A stretch of 64,000 nucleotides of DNA from Diadema setosum (Eukaryota > Echinodermata > Echinoidea > Diadematoida > Diadematidae). The stretch covers positions 6,980,789-7,044,788 of the forward strand of contig CM067067.1 of the NCBI GenBank assembly GCA_033980235.1, given 5' to 3'. A program made the translations under genes and the position numbers. Positions 13,867 through 26,748 of the stretch are shown one piece after another. The notes under the pieces were generated by a model. That model did no database searches, had not been told where the DNA came from, and was given only the letters and a program-made list of their open reading frames with translations. Positions within the stretch are counted from its first letter, which is position 1. Every line of letters starts with the position of its first letter.

Positions 13867-16800
13867 ACGCGGCGCGACGAGGCCAAATCCATAGTATCCT
13901 CCGAACTCTGTTCGGGGGATACAATTATGGTGTTTTAGTTTGGGGCAACACTCACCAGAACCTACTGGATAGAGTGTTCCTTCTACAAAAGAAAGCTCTC
14001 CGTGTCATCAGTTATCCTTTCATACCCTCCCACTCAAATATGTTATTTGCCGCAAATAAGCTGCTAAAAATTAAAGATTTGTATTTATTTAATTTGGGGC
14101 AATTTATGTATACGTACAGCAACAACTCACTCCCCTCCATTTTCGATTCTATGTTTCAAAGAAATCAATCATTCCATGACTATCCCACTCGACGTTCCAA
14201 TGAATTTCACTTACCTCTCTTACGAACGATTCTTGCTAAGAACACACTTATTTATACTGGCCCAACGTATTGAAATTTTCTGAATAATGACATAAGAAAT
14301 TCACCTTCTATATTTTCATTTAAAAGGAGATTAAAGTTGTTTCTATTGCAATGTTATGTTCCTACAGAAGTGAATCAGCCTGATGGCTCATTTTAATTTT
14401 TTCCGAAGAATTTGATTACCAATAATATACTCTCACATATTTTCTTGTCCCTGTTGTCCTGAGACTCTTACTGAGTAGATTCAATTCTACTTGTAGTACC
14501 TCCGCATCTATTTCTCTCTATTTTTCCATATTTATGTATCCCTTCCTCGCATCCCAATATTTTTTCGACATAGTTCTGTCGAGGATCGCTGGATCTGTTT
14601 TTCCTTTCTGTCCGCTGTATTGTCTTCCTATTATGCCAACCTTTTCTCGTTCTGTCTTGTATTGAAGTCCCCTTTCATAAATTTTGTCGTCTCAGTCTCG
14701 TTTAATGTTCATTCGCCTGTGTATGTATGTCTGTCCGTTACTCTGTCTTCTTATTGGGCTTCCAGACCTTTTTTTTTAATCTGACTTTATTCCCGATCTT
14801 TTTTCCCTTTTTGCATCAGTTCATTTTCTATTGACTTTCTGTACCTGAGGGGCCCACATTCTACAAGCATTGCCTTTTTAGTGGGTCCCTCCATTTTTCG
14901 ATATTTTGTGTAATGTTATATCGTCTATATCACTTCAGTCAATTTTCATTACAACATTATTTGTTACCCCAAGGTTCCACAATTATGTTCTCTTTTCAAT
15001 TTTACTTTGTTTTGATTATGTAACCTTATTCTCTGTTACCAATGAAAGTGAAATGTTTATGTTCTTTTCGAAAAATGAAATAAAGTTTGAATTGAATTGA
15101 ATTGAATGTGTACATGTCAAACGTAATGTAATGTCGACCCTAGATGTAATACATTTTAACGCTAAATGAAATAACGACCCTAAATGTATACATGTCCAAC
15201 CTAATGTATTATCGACCCTAGATGTAATACATTTTAACGCTAATATACATTTTAACTTTAAATGTAATAACGACCCTAAATGTAATACATCTTAGCCCTA
15301 AATGTTTCTTAATTATATGTAGCATGATTTGTCTTGTAACATTTTCCTTGACAACACAATAGATACTAAAGGTAAACCTCTCAGTTTAATTTGAATAGAC
15401 AATAACAACTCTCCTGCAAAGCGCATTCAAGATACTATCTTGCACTTTTTGTTCGAATATTATCAATAAAATCAAAACTTGTTTACCTATACACAAACAC
15501 CATTATTGCTAAATTAGACTTTATTTCTACATGAGGACGGAGTGGGATACGTCAATGGAAAACACGCATTCATCGTAATTAGATCAAATTCTACTTTTAC
15601 CAAGAAAAACCCCCAAATAAAGTATTATCTGTAACGTTTCTTCGAGATCATACACTGATGTAATATTTTGTGAAAAAACAGAAAAAGACTCGCTGAAAAT
15701 TAGTTATGATTACAATGGTGTCAGTGTATAGGCCTACATAAATAGAACATTAAGATTTAACCAAAGTTTTTGATATCAAATTGAGATTATCTATGAACTC
15801 ACTATAAACCTTCTATCCACCAAATGTAAACTACCTTGAATACGTGCAGTTTGTACACAAAACCAATTTTCCTTTCTATGGTGGCTTTGCATGGGATTTC
15901 CCGGATATTAACACAAAAAATGACAGACAATAGAAACATTCCTTTGATAATTCATTGCCAAATATCATCTGACTCTCATCATATCACTAGTTGATCCACT
16001 CATACGCAAATTGCCTCTCTGTTTACTCAAAGTTTATTAGATCCATGAGACAGATTTTAATTCTATTACCTTTATCGCACAATCACACAAACATTTTGCA
16101 TTCCAATCGTCATTCTGTGCTCATGATTGTTTACAGTTTTAAAAAAAAATTATGTTTACGGTTATTATATTTAGGGCCGTTGTCAGATTTAAAATGTATT
16201 ACATTTCTGGTTTAGCTGTATTACATTTAGGATCGTTATTACATATAAGGTTAAGCTCTGTTACATTTAGGGTGAATATTTATACAGTTATTATAAGGTT
16301 AAGATGTATTACATTTAGGGTGGATGTTACATATAGGGTTGACATGTATTACATTTAGTGTTGTTATTACATTTAGGGTTGTCTCCGGTTTTAACATTTA
16401 GGGTTAAAATGTATAGCATTTAGCGTCAAAATGTATTACATTTAGTGTTAAGGTGTATGACAATGAGGGTCGATATTAGCTTTGTTATTACATATAGGGG
16501 TTTTACACCAATTACACATCTCGAATTATCGGGTGAAACTGCGCAATGCCTCTGCACAGTGACAAGGCCTCCATCTCAACTCACGATAGACAGACAGAGA
16601 TGATAAACGCACCGTCTTGAGAAACGCGTTCCGAAAGGCCTTTACAAAAATGTTTTGATATTTGGTATTGAAATGTGCTTTTAACATGAAAAAGATGATA
16701 AACGTAAGCAAGGTTATGTGAATTATATGCTCGCAGTAAGGAATAGTGGTATGAAGTAGCTGTAACAGAAAAAAATAGTCCATTGTACTTTGCCAATACG

Positions 16801-19800
16801 AAATCTTGTGCACTAATTTGTGCATCGATTTGTCAAAATTCACCTAAAATCTACACAGAGGCGACTGTGTGTGGTGTTCTGCCATAATACCACTCGTTAC
16901 ATAGGCAGTGGGAAACCGGGTGAACTTTGAGCTTAGCACGTCTTGTGCAGAAAGATGCATTCGCATTCAGTAGGTGGGGGCGGCGTGACAATGACTAAAC
17001 AATGTTATAAATGATAGTCCACAGTATACAATGTGCTTGTAAACACCAATGCGAAGTACAGCATGGGCACACTGCTCCATTCTGCTAGTGCGTTATGTTT
17101 TGTAGTGGCGCATATAATTTTTTTTTTCTTGGTCATGTCGAACTAACAAATAATTTAAGAGTGCGCTGACGCGTCACGATTACGGTACACTTACGGATTG
17201 TTGAGGTATATCGGATATTCCTATTCATTGCAACGATATACTTGCAGGATTTTAATTTTTGTCTTTTATTTATCAACCTTTTTCGTCATGCTTCCTCTTT
17301 GGAGTGCACGGTTGTACTTCCCTGGTGATAAACAGGAAGCTTTTTAACAGCAAATAAAGTGTATTGTATATATGTGGTGGTTTTGAATTAGTGGGATTAG
17401 TTGCAAATTATGAATCATTCGTAACTCCGAAAGTTCGTTAATCAGAAAATGAAATTGGGTCCTTTAATCCGATCATAAATGTGATATTTTTCTTAAGCTT
17501 CCCGATTCCGAAAGTTGGTTCATTAGAAAATGAAATCAGGTTTGTTATTCCAAGTGTTCGATAGTTCATCTGAAAATTATATCAGTTTCTTTTTTTCACA
17601 GGGTTCATTTATACGAAAAAGAAAGAAGGTTCGATATACAGAAGATTATTTCCATTAAAAATGAAATATGGTCAATTAATAATCACCATGTCAATGTCAT
17701 GGCATCAATAAGGAAGCTGCACAATTGGGTAAAAAAAAAAAAAAAAAAAGCTGTAGGTACAAATAGTCATCCATACATGCATTGCACTCTTCTTGCATTT
17801 TTTATTTGTATAGCCTCTGTAGTGGGCACTGTCCCTTATGTTCGAGGATGGAAAGGAAGAGACATCCGACTGCCGTGTGACATCCAGGGGGAGCCTGTGT
17901 TTGTTAAATGGGTCAAGGAGAGCATCTCACCTCAGCAGACAAGGTCGATAAAGGCTCAGTCCATCGAAGGGACGAGAGAGAGCTTGGAGGAACGTTTTGA
18001 CATCGACAAGGATTTCAGCCTCGTTATCAGTAACTTAGAGGTGGCAGATGAGGGTCGGTACTATTGCCAAATGGGGCAAAGCAATTTGGAAATTTTCGAG
18101 ACCTCCACCCTATTAACGGTTAGCTGTAAGTAACTCCTTGTCATCAGGATGACATTGTAGTTAAATCTTTGAATTTAGGGAAATCACAAGAACGTTAAAA
18201 AAAAATGTTCTTCGGACGGTAATGGGTATGGGAAGGTAATGGGATTAGGGAGAAATTGCAGGGGACTTGTCAGCAATCTTTTTTGACACGGCATCTCAGC
18301 GATTAATGTATAATGATGAGTTAATAATCATTTTGTTTTGTTTCGGGGGAGGGAGTGTTGGTCTGCTCCAGTAATTCTACTTTTCTGAAAATCATTCGCA
18401 ATCTCGAGGTCAACAGTTCAACAAGGCAAATACGTGTAAGCTGTCTACGATCGATCGAACTGTAGGTATGGCAGTAAACTCATTCAACGCCACTGCTTCG
18501 CACTTAAATGTACTATAACATGCATTTTCGGCACTGAGATGTAAACGTTTCTATTTTGAAATTTACCTTGCATTTGCGCATTGTAAAGTTATAAAAAAAA
18601 TGTCATTTTTCTGACTGATATTTGGTCAACTTGGTCTCAGTGCCAATTATTTATCATAAACATATGAAACAAAGTTTTATAAAGCATATGGATGATAAAT
18701 CCACTGTTTCTTTTCGCCCTGGGCGAATACACTCAGAAAATAAGAAGGTAATTTTACGCATGAGTGAACACATTCATTTTTCACGTCCAAAGCACAAAAT
18801 TAAAAATTGCAAAAATGAACAAGTTGTCATTCATACGTATGTGCTCTTCCATGCAACAATTACAGCAAAAGACAAGCCAAAACAATAAAAAAAGAATACT
18901 AATCAAGTCTCAAAAATCATTTTATGATCACTACAATAAATTTGTAGCCCGAAACATAAGGATTGGCAAAAAAATGATAGCGAAAATTAAGAATCTTCTG
19001 TCGGATCCAAATTCAAATGGCATGAAAGAGGCAATATAAACACAAAATGGCAGAAATTTTAAGTGTTCTTTCAAAATAAGAAATTTGAAAACAATATTTG
19101 GTTCTTGAATTTGTCTCATGAATCCTTAAATCCCTAATCTAAATGATGAAATAAAGAAAGTCTGTCCATTTTATCACCTTTGCGGCTTACTGTCCGTGTC
19201 TTTTCAAGTTAGATTCGACAGAAAACTCTTATTTTTCCCTTTTAGTTTCCCACTTTACTTGTGTTTGAGGACATAAAGAGAAACAAGGGGACGAAAAGTT
19301 AGTTTTGCTATTTCATTCATGTCTCTCATTTTGTTAAATTTGGTCTTTTGTTTTCATTGCTTTCATGAAGGGCGTTTGCAAATGGACGACAAAGTGTCAA
19401 TTTTTGAAATTTTTACTTTTGTGTCTAGAAAGACAAAAATCAATGTGTTCACTCATGCATAAAATTTCTCTTTGTATGAAGCTACCAGGTTGATAACCAA
19501 TTAAATAATCTTTAATATGGTATATGACACAATGATTTTGATCAAAATCTTCTATGAAAACTATATGCTGAAAAAATGTTTACTTTCTTTTTTCTTTTCC
19601 TTTTTTTTTTGCTGAGTGTAGTTTTAACCTACAGCCCTTCGAAGCGATCAATGATTATGATTATAGTAGTATAATGTTTTGCAATTGATTTACATGTACG
19701 GGAAGAAACACATGCATCTGATGGTGGCTTTGTCTGCAAAATTGTGTGTTATATATAAGCTAACAACCATTGAATTTTTACCTTTTTTTTTGCATGTTCA

Positions 19801-20009
19801 GAGAGACCGCTTCATTTATTATTATCCCCTCACCTGAGTGACGCCTATCACGTTCCCCGTACTCATACTACCTTTGAAAAGAAAGCGTTTATTTACTGGA
19901 CCCAAATACCGGAATGACATCCCTCAACATATCATTTCTACCTTATTCACCTTCATACGCAAGTTAAAACAGTATAGAGGATGCACCCTACCAGGCTTTT
20001 ATTTTTTTG

Positions 20010-20067
<58 letters not shown>

Positions 20068-23000
20068 TAATAGTAATAATAATAATAAGGTTTTATTTAC
20101 CCAGGGTAGCCTCTTCAGTGTTGCCACTGCTCTACCAGAGACCCTGCCATTATTATTACCCTAGCGTTGCCAGGTACCCATTTATACACGAGGGACATGG
20201 TGGGAAAAACATCTTGTCTAATAACGTAAGCGTCTAACTCGGGTCCTCCGATCGGGATTCGGGAGTCGTATCCAATATGCCACAGCGCCCCTCCCCCCTT
20301 CCAAAAAAAAAAAGAAAAAAAAGAAGAAGTTTTAGTTATTTCATGAATAGTTGACTTTCAGATTATAGTTCTCAGATTTCATGGTTACTAATCTCCCTTG
20401 TCATTTATTAGCCCCTGAGGGTGTGTCAGTTCATCTTTGCCTTCCATTATGAGTATTGAATGATCCCGCATTGTATTATTTTGTCACTATACTATTTATA
20501 ATTCAATGTTTTTCTTGTCCGGTACAACTTTTAAAATCAACATCACTCTTTTTAATACGCACTGATTTCTGAGTAACAATTTGACATTACATTCTTTTTT
20601 TTTTAAACATGACGAAATTTGTATTGTTTGGTCCAAATTATTGTACATGTTTATAGATTAGTTTCTTCTTTATATTGATTTTGGTACTGGAATGAGATAA
20701 ACATATCCATCCTCCGTAATAACGCCACCCCTATATGATTTTCGGGACCTAGAGTGTCACAAGCGTTATAGCTTTTATGTAGGCCCCATCATATTCAGAT
20801 TGATATTTCTGCTATTTCCTTGTTATATCTTATTATCATGATATAAACATGAACATTTGTCTTCAGTATGTTATGTCCCCCCCCCCCTCTTCGATCAATA
20901 GACATGCTTGTATACATTTTATAGTATTCTTGTTGTATGACTGAAAATTATTTTGTAATTTCTTTGAGAAAGTGGAAAAATGAAACAAATTGAACTGAAC
21001 TGAATCTGGAGTTACACAAACAAGAAAATGGTGGCAACAAAAATAATGTTTCTTCTCCAATGTATAAAAAAATCGAAAACAAACAAGCAAAAACACTGTT
21101 TAAACCTGAACCCCATTGAAGATGATATCATAGATCTGTCATATATATTTTCTTTTCTAGGTATGCGTGGCAGGTTTATCATCTTCTGAGCATAATTTAC
21201 GCTATACTCTCATTTCCGTACAGCAAACCATATCTTAAAAATATGACTGCGTCAGTTGACTTGTCGAGCAAATATTTGAATTTGTAAATACCGCGATTTT
21301 CATTTCATGATTATTTTTCTGTTCTCCTAGCTATGACAACACAGCATAAAATCGAGGAATGCGTCGATAACAGCCAGTCCCATCAGAGCCGTTGCACATA
21401 CAAACCTCCCTTCAACACACCTTCCCTTAACCTTACATGTGTTGTGAGCGGATTCATACCTAACATTTCGATGTCGTGGACCGATGAGTTTGGAAAGAGA
21501 CTAGATTCAACACTTTCGCGACAGACCAAACTAGATAATGACACTTACAAGAGAGTCGAGACAATCACTCTTCCATCTAAACATGGGACAGAGCAAATCT
21601 TCATGTGCATAGCTACCGGTGACTCGCTGAATGGAACGTCGACCAAAGATATCACTCTTCTGCCTTTATCAGGTTTTTTTTTAAAGAGTTGCCATTTATT
21701 TTGTTGGTGCATCGTCTTTTGTCTAATCACAGTAAGCTAGTTTCTGCCGACAATATCGAAATGTTTCTAAAAAAAATGATGAAAGAAAACTGTCAATGCG
21801 GTTTTAGATTGTACTTTACCACGGGAATTTTATTCTGAGTGGAGGGTTTGAAGAAAAGAATTTTCTTTACGACACAATCAAGCATCAGGATTAGTATGGA
21901 GAAACATACATTCAAGAAAGTAAATGAATTTTGCCAAATAAAGACAATGGCTTGCAAGACAAGTGTTTCAGTTTTTCGCGATGTGTCTCTGGAGAAAGGG
22001 AATTGCAACAATGCGTATAACGCCTATAACCTAATAGTAAAATATGTCACATCCACTACGCAAAACGAAAAAGAAAAAAAAAACGGTTTTGTAAACTCAT
22101 TGCTTTTAATTTTTATCAATAGGTTTCGTGTTGTCTAAATGTAACTATGAATGAATGACGCCTTTTCGCTGTATTTTCATATTAAGTTTCAGGAAAGCGT
22201 GATAATCTTGGACTCATCATTGGACTAGGTGTAGGCCTGCTTGTTGTCGTGTCCTGTATAATTTCTCTTGTTGGAAAGTTTCTGCAAAATTACTACCCGG
22301 ACCTCCTCCCACAAGAAGGTGTTAATTTGTGATTTTAATTTTTTTTTTTACTGTTTTATTAAATTGTTTAAATTATCCTTGAAGGTCAGTAAAAATGGAG
22401 CGGGCTAGGATGAATCTTACAACAATACTCTGTCCAGTCGTATTCATATCATCGAAATTGTGCTAAATAACCATTTTCTGCACAACAATTCCGTCAGAGA
22501 CTTAAACTAAATGCAGACAATGGCAATGTAACGTTATGATAATAATTCTGGTATCCATCAGAAAGTAATAAAGAACAAAAAATCCCGTTCCATAATGACA
22601 GTATTTATTATTATTATTATTATTATTAATAATTATAATAATAATAATAATAACAATAATAATAATAGTAATACTAGTAATAATAATACTATTAATAATA
22701 ATAACACATATGTGACCGTGCACCTCAAAACGAACATAAAGTCGCACACACTGATTTTGCGTGAGGACTGGAAATAAGTAAAATGGGTCAACCTAACCGA
22801 ACTTGACTTTTTCATATTTTCTGAAAGAGCGGGTCTTCTTTTACATTATGCTAAAATTTGGTATCATAAAACGGGCAGGAAAGTGTGTGTGTGTGTTTTT
22901 TTTTAGCAGTTTATCTCAAACATTTTTGGTAGAATAGTGTGATTAGGTGTGTCTTTAGAATCCCTTTTTCTTTTCTGAAAAACCTTGTCCACACTTTTCA

Positions 23001-23411
23001 CTTTCAACTCTAATAACTTTTGAAAGGATAGTGCTACTGCTTTGAAAGTTGGCATTAATTATGGACAGAATGTGTTAATGAGGCACGCTTAATTTCAGTT
23101 TAATTTGATAATCCCTTCATTGTTGTTACCCTGGTGGTTTACTTCCTGTTTTTTGTCCCATTCATCGCACAGCCAGCACGGTCTGGTAAAGATTAAAGCG
23201 CTTCAATAGACACTGTACTTCAGAGCCTCTTTTCTCAGTTCACACTTTTCCCGAGTTTGTGCTTTTTTTCCAATATTTAGATAGGTTAGGAGAGTCCATT
23301 TGATTTGAGTTATACATCATTTTAAAGCTTAAAGTCTGCTCTTTCAGAATATGGTCTTAACTAAAAATTCATGTCTGGCGACTTTTTGTTTGTTTTGAGG
23401 TGCAGGGTCTA

Positions 23412-23446
<35 letters not shown>

Positions 23447-23451
23447 GTATT

Positions 23452-23486
<35 letters not shown>

Positions 23487-23487
23487 T

Positions 23488-23534
<47 letters not shown>

Positions 23535-26500
23535 TCAAGGCAAAATGACCTAAGCGCCATTTTCGAACATCTCAACTAAGTCCATCATCAGATACAGCAA
23601 AATAAAACCTTTTCCAGTAGTGCCTCACTTGTGACATAGTAATGAATTTTATTTTCTTTGTGTGTGTGTGAGTGTTGGTTTTTTTTTTTTTTTTTGCAGC
23701 TTTAATCACAAATATCTCAACTAACAAGAATGGGGTTGGCTCGTTTTGCGATAAAACTCTTCATATATTTAATCAATCTTTCATAATCCATTCTTAACTT
23801 CTATTCATAATTGTGTTATTGCTCTTCTGTTTCAGTGTATGTCATGTCGTGATTGTATATCATAGTTGATTGTTACAAGCAACATTAGTGCCTAACGGCA
23901 GGCCTGCAAGTATATACGCGAGACAGGAAGCTAACAATAGATTATCACAAAATATCCGTTGCTGATCCTATGTTCCACATGTTGTTCCACATGCAGGATG
24001 TGGATGGAATCCCTGCTGGCGAAGACCACGCGAACTAGAGGGAACTGATGGGGAAAGAGAACTAATGATGGGTATGAGAAACATTTAGATGTAATCATAA
24101 CCTTTTCTTTCCTTAGTTCGAGCAGTCGTTTTACTTTTGGTACGCTGAATGGTAATGAGAAGTGATAAATTTAGAATTTTGTGTCAAATAGTTGTCGGTA
24201 TTTTTTTCTTTGTTTTTTTTTTTCCTCTTTTTTTGTGCGCCTGAATAGTATTGTCGCGTATCCACGTATATATTCAACGTAATATAAGTAACAAAATTAA
24301 TGCAAATGAATAAGATATGTCATAAAGCACCCTCATTTGCTTGCTTGATGGACAAATCCTTTTTTGCCTGTAAAGATATTCATTTCTAGTAGATAGGGGA
24401 GTCGTTTTGACAGTCCAAATTGCGCAATTGATTGCACCATCAGTTGTATTACGTAACAGGAGCTATATTAGGTAAATGATGACATCATTTCTTGCGTAAC
24501 GGATGACCTCATCGATTGCACCATAGGGTGACATCATGGCCGCGTTTATATCATGATTCATCGATTGCAACGCATGGCGCAAGAAAATATTAATGATAGA
24601 TATCCGCACATGTCGCAACATGTCGTGACATAGTATGAGATCATATCAATTACGTGGTTGTTTTTGGGTGTATGAGATAATCGATTGCAACGTGGATGAA
24701 ATGACGCTGCATCACCACATGGCGCAACATAACGTGACGGGTGTATGAGATAATCGATTGCAACGTGGCTGGAATGACGCTGCATCACCACATGGCGCAA
24801 CATAGCGTGACGGGCGTGGGCAAACATAGTGACAACATGAGGTCCAATAATTCGGCGTGATAGGAGAGCTCGCAGCAGCGCCGTTTGATGATATGATGAG
24901 GATATAGCAGCATCCCTATAGCCGGTGCGTTGAAGAGAGTGAGCGATGTGAGTGAGAGTGAGGGAGTGAGAGGTCAAAAGCCATTAACGAGGTCGGTTGG
25001 GTCTGCTTCGGTCTCTGTGCGACGGGAGAGGGAGAGAGAGGGAGAGAGGATTGGTAACGAGGTCAGCTGTGCCTGCTGCGGGTGCGGAGAGAGAGTGTGA
25101 GAGAACTGGGACAGTCGCGTGCCGTCTGTGTCAAGAGGTCAATCGATGCACCGGACGCGTGTGTTAGGATGACTAAGTGGTTAAGAGCACGAACACACTG
25201 CATTTATACAATACTTGCTTAAGAATTACTTACAGCGTAATGAAAACATTAAAGAAATCACTATCGACCCTTACACGTAATAGCCTGCTGAGAGAGTATA
25301 TCGTTGTCGATTCTTTCTTGAAAGTGTGGTGGCTCTTAAAAGAGCCTTTTTTTTTCACGTTCAACTCTACGAATTGAACGTGATTGAAACAGGGGTGCTC
25401 ATGGTGAGCGTCACCCCTCCAGAAAGTGTAAGCTCTGCCACCCCCCGGTGGACCGTCACGAAGAAGGACCGGCGTTCTTCGTCGGGCGGCGGTGGCGGTG
25501 GTGGTGGTGGTGCCTGCATCTCCCGTACTGGTGCCGGCGGAGGCGGCGATCGTCTTGTATGGGGTTCTTCTTTAACCACGACGCTCATTTTGCAGGAGCT
25601 GGAATTATGTTTCAACCTGCCAGTACCGGCTCTATTTATAACCCTTTTCGAACATGGAAATAAGTCTGGACGAGAAAAAGTGTGGTATCGGCAGTAAACG
25701 AAAAGGCGCCAAAATGAAAGGAGACGACAAAAGCATCAGTCCCGCTACTGACTTTTTGCCAAATGCTTAGTAAGCAGGGAAAGCAGTTGAAGAGAAAATC
25801 TCGGAGTTTGCAAATCGTATATCCCAATGGAATTGTTAGTCAGGTTATGTCTTAGACGTGCGTAAGTGCTCGGGAGTCTGGACGAGAAAAAAAAAAACTC
25901 GGTATCGGCAGTAAACGAAAAGGCGCCAAAATGAAAGGAGACGACAAAAGCGTCAGTCCCGCTCCTGACTTTTTGCCAAATGCTTAGTAAGCAGGGAAAG
26001 CAGTTGAAGAGAAAATCTCGGAATTTGCAAATCGTATATCCCAATGGAATTGTAAACCAGGTTATGTCTTAGACGTGCGTAAGTGCTCGGGAGTCTGGAC
26101 GAGAGGAACGTGGTACAGGCGGTAACCCCCCCCCCCCCCCCCCCAAGGAAAAAAAAAAAACCAACAGCAACAAACAACAAACAAACAAAAAGAGTGAGCC
26201 AAAATTATACCACACGACAAAAGTGTCCACCCACTTACCTTCTGCCAAATGCTTAGTAAGCAGGAAAAAGCGAGTGAAGAGAAAATATCGGAGTTTGCAA
26301 ATCTAATTCCCCAACAGAATTGTCAGCTACGCTATGAGTCAGAAGCTTTTATTGAACATTGCAATCGTCTAAAATTAGTTGTGCACATTGTCCGAAAATG
26401 GCAGCACACAGCGTGGCTTTGAACAACCGTTTTGCAAGGTACAACGAGCAAGGAACGAATGGAAAGAACTTTTGAAACATATTGTGCACAGCACAACGAT

Positions 26501-26562
26501 ATTTAAAAAAAAAAAAGCCAAACATTATCTAGATGTAAGTAAAAACAAAAAGGGGGAGTAAT

Positions 26563-26597
<35 letters not shown>

Positions 26598-26717
26598 ACG
26601 CACAAGCACGCAGACATTGCAACATATGTCGCAATGAGCAGGCAGAAGAGCGCTTTCTAGCCCTAAGTGAAAAAAAAAAGGAAGGAACAATTAGAGTAGC
26701 CTCATGATGCAACGTTT

Positions 26718-26748
<31 letters not shown>

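Larger units (their letters stand above)
5953..17813 (+). other. Receptor intron 1, rich in repeats
   Basis: About 11.9 kb with no supportable host exon. It holds an AGCAATTGCT-rich MITE (6576-7436), a MITE with CAGTCC ends (8387-8892), a mariner-like MITE (9400-10291), a LINE relic (10640-11400), satellite blocks (11960-12395, 15113-15310, 16185-16500), a CR1-like LINE (12397-15108) and a Helentron/pearl-like insert (12824-13925). At 17400-17670 there are loose repeats of a CGAAAGTT / AGAAAATGAAAT theme of unknown origin. Confidence 0.6.

Noticed and set aside
12994..13938. 314-residue open frame
   Set aside because: It is the translation of the 156-bp tandem repeats (52 codons per unit) plus a (CGG)n tract; no homology-like features.
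18622..19039. Overlapping basic open frames in intron 2
   Set aside because: AT-rich, Lys/Asn-biased, no domain, no splice support.
24558..24977. 139/140-residue open frames in both TIRs (also 43101-43523), reading outward
   Set aside because: No ATG at the start, and the frames cover the 72-bp repeats. The indels happen to sum to three, so frame retention alone is weak evidence.
25356..25382. CACGTTCAA/TTGAACGTG hairpin as a terminator
   Set aside because: It overlaps the stop codon of the leftward gene, is short, and the adjacent histone-type signal explains the 3' end better.
25326..25697. 123-residue plus-strand frame with a Gly run
   Set aside because: Shadow of the leftward proline-rich gene; the Gly run is the complement of its proline codons.
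25953..26180. Repeated minus-strand frames beginning MGYTICK
   Set aside because: They repeat with the 212-217-bp units, lack promoters and are cut by homopolymers.
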